A DNA stretch of 7,997 bases from an uncultured Collinsella sp. (GTDB lineage Bacteria; Actinomycetota; Coriobacteriia; Coriobacteriales; Coriobacteriaceae), in contig CAAENI010000063.1 in assembly GCA_900757285.1 (NCBI GenBank), positions 1 through 7,997 on the forward strand. The letters run 5' to 3'. The notes below the pieces were generated by a model. The model saw nothing but the letters and a program-made list of their open reading frames with translations, made no database searches and was not told the origin of the DNA. Below, in pieces: positions 5,484 through 7,997 of this stretch. How positions within the stretch are numbered: position 1 is the stretch's first letter; each line of letters starts with the position of its first letter. A program made the translations under genes and the position numbers.

Positions 5484-7379
5484 TTAAGCCGTATGCGCTT
5501 GCACAAGCGCCATCAGCTCATGCCAGGACCGGCGCTCGCGTAAGCGCTCGACCCCCTGGCGGTCCATAAAGATCTCAGCGAGCAGCGAGCTCAAGATCCG
5601 CGCCTCATCGCCGCCCGACCGGGCAAACGACACCATAAAGACGATATCGACCTCATGGCCGTATTCGTCCCAAAGAATGGGATGTTCGAGCAGGCCCACG
5701 GTAACAAAGGCCTCGGCGCTCAAAGGATGCATCCCATGGGGCATGGCCACCCCATTGCCAAACGAGGTGGCACTCGCGCTCTCGCGCTCGGCAACCTCTT
5801 GGGCAAACTGGGCATCGACACGGCCGCTCTCGACGGCGCGCTCGGAGAGATATCGGAGAACGGCCTGCTTCGACGACGCCTCAACGCGGTTGAAGAACAG
5901 GGCACGGCTAAAGAAAGCGCTCAGGGAGTCCGATTGCGCAGCGTCATCACTCAGCACCTTGCGGATAGCGTTGACATCGCTCGTCTCCAAGAAGAAATCG
6001 GCCTCGCGGACGGGCACAGGCAACTTGACGTTGAGCGGCACCGTTGTGAACACGTAGTCGATGTGCGAAAAGTCGAGCGTTCCCACGCGGGCGACGTCGC
6101 ATGTCTCAATCGACTCGATATACATACCAAACTGCTTGCGGTACTGGTGCTCGAGCATACGGGCGCTTCCCGCTCCCGAGGCGCACACGATCAGGATGCG
6201 TTTGCGACGCGGCTGGTCGGCTTGCTGCTCGAGGGCCAGGGCAAATGCCATGGCGATGTAGCCGAGCTCCTCATCAGAGGGCTGGCTGCCAAAATGACGC
6301 TCGAGTACCTGCGAGGTGCCGGCCGCCATCGAATAGGCCAACGGAAACCTCGTCTTGATATCGGGCAGCATGGGGTTATCCATATGCATGTGATATTCAA
6401 GGCGATAACCCAGAGGGCCAATATGCCGAGCAAGGTTCATGCGAAGTTCAAGATCGCTGCTAAAGTCAAACCTAAACTCATCGTTGACCGCACGTACCAT
6501 CTCGGAAGCAATCTCCCACATCTCGTCCGAGATAACGGCAGAGCCCTTCTCGGGCACGCCCGTGCCCCTGCCGAGCAAATGGATTGCGATAAAGGCAACC
6601 TCTTCTCGGGGCATGCTCACGCCCAGGGCATCCTTGATGTTTGCGGCAATCTGGAAAGCCGCGGCGTATTCGCGCGTTCCCTCCAGTTTTTGAACGTCCG
6701 ATTCTGCAGCTGGGACATAGCAGCCCTGCTCGATGCGGCCAAGAGCGATGTAAAGATGCATGATGAGATTGCGGGATGCCAGCGAGCTCACCGTGACGGG
6801 CGAGGCCGTCAGGGCATCGTCCACACATGCGGCGATGGCCCGCAGGTGCTCGGCGAGCTTTGCATCGTCGGTGTCGGGCAACACGGGCCTCACCAGCGAG
6901 GCCAGGCACAGGCGCCGTTGCGACTCCCCGCCCGCAACGCGGATTCCGTAGCGTGGGCGCTTTTCAAGCGCTAAGTCAAATTGGGCGAGTTTCTGCTCTA
7001 CCAGACGCATGTCATTGGACAGAGTCCGCGCCGAAACGTAGAGTAAATCCGCATACTCCTCAATCGTCACCCACTGGGACCGCATTAGGAGGTCGTTAAG
7101 AAGGAAGGACACACGGCCGTCGCGCGTATCAGGAATGCCCGGATGGGCCAGAGCCGCACCGTCTAGCAAGCGAGCAAGCTCATCTGCACGTGCAACATCG
7201 ATACGATACTGCCCCTTGCTGCCAACGATGCGTGCAACCCCTGCAAGGTTGTCGTTTGCGCGATGGATATAGTTTCTCACGGCGCGCTCGCTTACCTCGA
7301 GACGCTTGGCAAGTACCGCGACAGCGACAGGCTGAGCGTCCTCGATCATATTTACAAGCTGCTTGACGCGAGCATCCAT
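5484..7379 (-). CDS. licR: LicR-type transcriptional activator with two PRDs and EIIB/EIIA domains
   Basis: The 631-residue protein is a DNA-binding activator controlled by PTS phosphorylation. Domain order: winged helix-turn-helix (about 1-62), a second Mga/HTH-like domain (about 85-150), PRD1 (about 174-285, His208 and His267), PRD2 (about 286-392, His319), an EIIB-like domain (393-475, Cys399 in ILIVCASGAGSARM) and an EIIA domain of the mannitol/fructose class (about 487-630, His548 in VAMPHGM). The first and second histidines of PRD1 are 59 residues apart; the same interval in PRD2 lands on Ala378, so the second PRD2 phosphorylation site is lost. There is no N-terminal RNA-binding CAT domain, so it is not a BglG-type antiterminator. 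The start has an ideal AGGAGG five bases upstream (7385-7390). It lies upstream of the PTS genes in the same direction and probably activates them when the substrate is present and the EIIA/EIIB domains are unphosphorylated. Confidence 0.92.
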   Translation of the reverse strand: MDARVKQLVNMIEDAQPVAVAVLAKRLEVSERAVRNYIHRANDNLAGVARIVGSKGQYRIDVARADELARLLDGAALAHPGIPDTRDGRVSFLLNDLLMRSQWVTIEEYADLLYVSARTLSNDMRLVEQKLAQFDLALEKRPRYGIRVAGGESQRRLCLASLVRPVLPDTDDAKLAEHLRAIAACVDDALTASPVTVSSLASRNLIMHLYIALGRIEQGCYVPAAESDVQKLEGTREYAAAFQIAANIKDALGVSMPREEVAFIAIHLLGRGTGVPEKGSAVISDEMWEIASEMVRAVNDEFRFDFSSDLELRMNLARHIGPLGYRLEYHMHMDNPMLPDIKTRFPLAYSMAAGTSQVLERHFGSQPSDEELGYIAMAFALALEQQADQPRRKRILIVCASGAGSARMLEHQYRKQFGMYIESIETCDVARVGTLDFSHIDYVFTTVPLNVKLPVPVREADFFLETSDVNAIRKVLSDDAAQSDSLSAFFSRALFFNRVEASSKQAVLRYLSERAVESGRVDAQFAQEVAERESASATSFGNGVAMPHGMHPLSAEAFVTVGLLEHPILWDEYGHEVDIVFMVSFARSGGDEARILSSLLAEIFMDRQGVERLRERRSWHELMALVQAHTA

Positions 7380-7384
7380 GTCCT

Positions 7385-7390
7385 CCTCCT
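7385..7390 (-). promoter_or_regulatory. licR: Ribosome binding site of the LicR-type regulator
   Basis: AGGAGG on the minus strand ends five bases before the ATG at 7379-7377, within the run AAAGGAGGAGGAC. It fixes the start of the regulator. Confidence 0.75.
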
Positions 7391-7441
7391 TTCCCTGCGT
7401 CTAGTCTAACGCGGTAAAGAATGACACTCCACGTCGCGCTC

Positions 7442-7459
7442 GTTCCGCCAACCCGGAAC
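7442..7459. promoter_or_regulatory. Inverted repeat upstream of the regulator, possible operator
   Basis: GTTCCG and CGGAAC are perfect reverse complements six bases apart, 63-80 bp upstream of the regulator start. The position suits an operator or a leader hairpin for the regulator gene. No clear promoter hexamers flank it and the motif does not recur upstream of EIIA, so the role is uncertain. Confidence 0.28.
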
Positions 7460-7526
7460 AGGTTGCGGGGAGTTCAGCTGAGCTATGGAGAGCCTGGGGA
7501 AAGGGCCCGAAGGCAATGCGTCGGTG

Positions 7527-7541
7527 TGGGATGCGCCTTCC
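7527..7541. repeat. Diverged copy of the GGGATGC-TTTCC motif
   Basis: TGGGATGCGCCTTCC matches 1645-1659 at 14 of 15 positions. A GGGGAAAG lies about 30 bases before it, near the spacing of the GGGAAAC and GGGATGC motifs across adjacent 62-bp units, so this may be a decayed single unit of the tandem repeat at 1505-1660. Confidence 0.5.
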
Positions 7542-7553
7542 CAGCCATTGTGC

Positions 7554-7634
7554 AGTCATTGGGGACAGACTTAAATGAGTAGTCATTGGGGACGTTCTTG
7601 TTTGACTAGTCGTTTAAGAACGTCCCCAATGACT
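7554..7634. repeat. 81-bp repeat: half-element plus 54-bp element with perfect 19-bp inverted repeat
   Basis: The half-element at 7554-7580 (AGTCATTGGGGACAGACTTA and AATGAGT) is followed by a 54-bp palindromic element at 7581-7634. In the latter, AGTCATTGGGGACGTTCTT (7581-7599) and AAGAACGTCCCCAATGACT (7616-7634) are perfect 19-bp reverse complements around a 16-nt loop, which itself contains the 8-bp palindrome GACTAGTC. Removal of 27 bp gives the copy at 1739-1792 with one mismatch. There is no coding capacity. Confidence 0.88.
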
Positions 7635-7635
7635 A

Positions 7636-7690
7636 TTAAGGACTGTCCCAAGCTGCCGGCAGGAAAGGACCGTCCCCAAGTGCCGGGTTT
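7636..7690. repeat. 55-bp repeat element, copy 2
   Basis: It matches 1680-1734 at 51 of 55 positions in the same orientation. GGACTGTCC and GGACCGTCC flank the perfect 10-bp palindrome CTGCCGGCAG. Here the element follows the 54-bp palindrome; in copy 1 it precedes it, so module order is swapped. Confidence 0.85.
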
Positions 7691-7700
7691 GTCCCCAATG

Positions 7701-7723
7701 ACTAGGTGAATAGCAAAAGCCCC
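7701..7723. repeat. 23-bp terminator-junction repeat, copy 2
   Basis: ACTAGGTGAATAGCAAAAG followed by CCCC matches 1820-1842 at 21 of 23 positions and likewise merges into the T-tract and stem of a terminator, here that of the carbamate kinase gene. It is preceded by GTCCCCAATG, a partial arm of the 54-bp element. Confidence 0.7.
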
Positions 7724-7747
7724 GCAGCCGGAGCGGACTGCGGGGCT
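7708..7747 (-). terminator. Rho-independent terminator of the carbamate kinase gene
   Basis: AGCCCCGCAG and CTGCGGGGCT form a perfect 10-bp stem, extended by a CC/GG pair past a bulge (7718-7747). On the minus strand it is followed by TTTGCTATTC. It begins 65 bases after the stop codon at 7813. Confidence 0.88.
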
Positions 7748-7766
7748 CATGAAGAGAGGCTAGTTT

Positions 7767-7790
7767 GTGGGCGTCTTGCCTGGCGCCCAC
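7767..7790 (-). other. Hairpin in the 3' untranslated region of the carbamate kinase gene
   Basis: GTGGGCG and CGCCCAC are perfect 7-bp arms around a 10-nt loop, between the stop codon and the terminator. No T-tract follows, so it is more likely an mRNA-end structure than a second terminator. Confidence 0.45.
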
Positions 7791-7812
7791 GAGAGAGGCA
7801 ACAGAGTAGAGG

Positions 7813-7997
7813 CTACTCGTGGATGCGGGTACCGGAGAGACCGGCCATGGTCTCGGCGGCCTTGTCCAGGGCGCCGATGATGCAGGTGCGGCCCTTGCGG
7901 GAGCGGGCGAACTTGATGGCGGCGCGGACCTTGGGCTCCATGGAACCCTTGCCGAACTGGCCCTCGTCGGCCAGGCGCTCGGCCTCGTCGGCGGTGA
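7813..7997 (-). CDS. arcC: Carbamate kinase, C-terminal 61 residues (gene runs out of the window)
   Basis: The visible C-terminus contains GSMEPKVRAAIKFARS, close to the GSM-x-PKV-x-AA signature of carbamate kinase, then a TCIIGALDKAAETMAG segment and the ending GTRIHE, as in this family. Carbamate kinase makes ATP from carbamoyl phosphate and ADP, usually in the arginine deiminase or a related fermentative pathway; neighbouring pathway genes would lie beyond the window edge. The upstream part, with the nucleotide-binding region, is not visible. Codon use is very GC-rich at third positions, suggesting a well-expressed gene. It has its own terminator and is therefore a transcription unit separate from the beta-glucoside operon. 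Confidence 0.88.
   Translation of the reverse strand, partial: TADEAERLADEGQFGKGSMEPKVRAAIKFARSRKGRTCIIGALDKAAETMAGLSGTRIHE

Noticed and set aside
5655..6974. Plus-strand ORF of 439 codons opposite the regulator
   Set aside because: Mirror frame of a gene with five recognisable domains; no independent evidence.
7401..7586. Minus-strand 61-codon ORF upstream of the regulator
   Set aside because: It runs through the repeat element and the probable promoter region of the regulator and has no ribosome site or motif.

Overview
The window looks like chromosomal DNA of a moderately GC-rich gut actinobacterium, most likely Collinsella or a close relative in the Coriobacteriia. This is an inference from three things: the GC-rich codon use, a PTS-based beta-glucoside operon next to a carbamate kinase gene, and the intergenic 'CATTGGGGAC...' palindromic repeats. 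No rRNA or other marker gene in the window confirms it.

Layout. The first codons of a minus-strand gene (1-19) face a 361-bp spacer (20-380) that holds several inverted repeats. A plus-strand gene (381-1415) encodes a C39-like papain-fold protein with a long basic N-terminal tail and one membrane or lipoprotein-like segment. It converges on a minus-strand operon, and a repeat-filled spacer (1416-1883) lies between them. The operon is transcribed from 7379 down to 1884: a LicR-type PTS-regulated activator, EIIA, EIIB, EIIC and a GH1 6-phospho-beta-glucosidase, followed by a strong intrinsic terminator. Upstream of the operon is a second repeat-filled spacer (7380-7812), then the terminator and C-terminal 61 codons of a minus-strand carbamate kinase gene.

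How the genes work together. EIIA, EIIB and EIIC would import and phosphorylate a beta-glucoside such as cellobiose or a related oligosaccharide. The GH1 enzyme would hydrolyse the 6-phosphate product in the cytosol. The regulator senses PTS phosphorylation through two PRDs and EIIB- and EIIA-like domains. However, EIIC is broken by an apparent one-base deletion near 3642-3644. Read literally, it is two ORFs joined by an ATGA overlap, so this copy of the transporter may be non-functional, unless this is a sequence error or the two parts are made separately.

Beyond the genes, the most striking content is a set of short repeat modules shared, in the same orientation, by the spacers on both sides of the operon: a 54/81-bp palindromic element with a perfect 19-bp inverted repeat in one copy, a 55-bp element (51/55 identical), a 23-bp junction fused to each terminator, and a 62-bp tandem repeat seen mainly in the first spacer. 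No transposase is present, so they look like non-autonomous REP/MITE-type elements. I found no wholly new gene system; the frameshifted EIIC, the altered PRD2 and the modular repeats are the points worth a second look.
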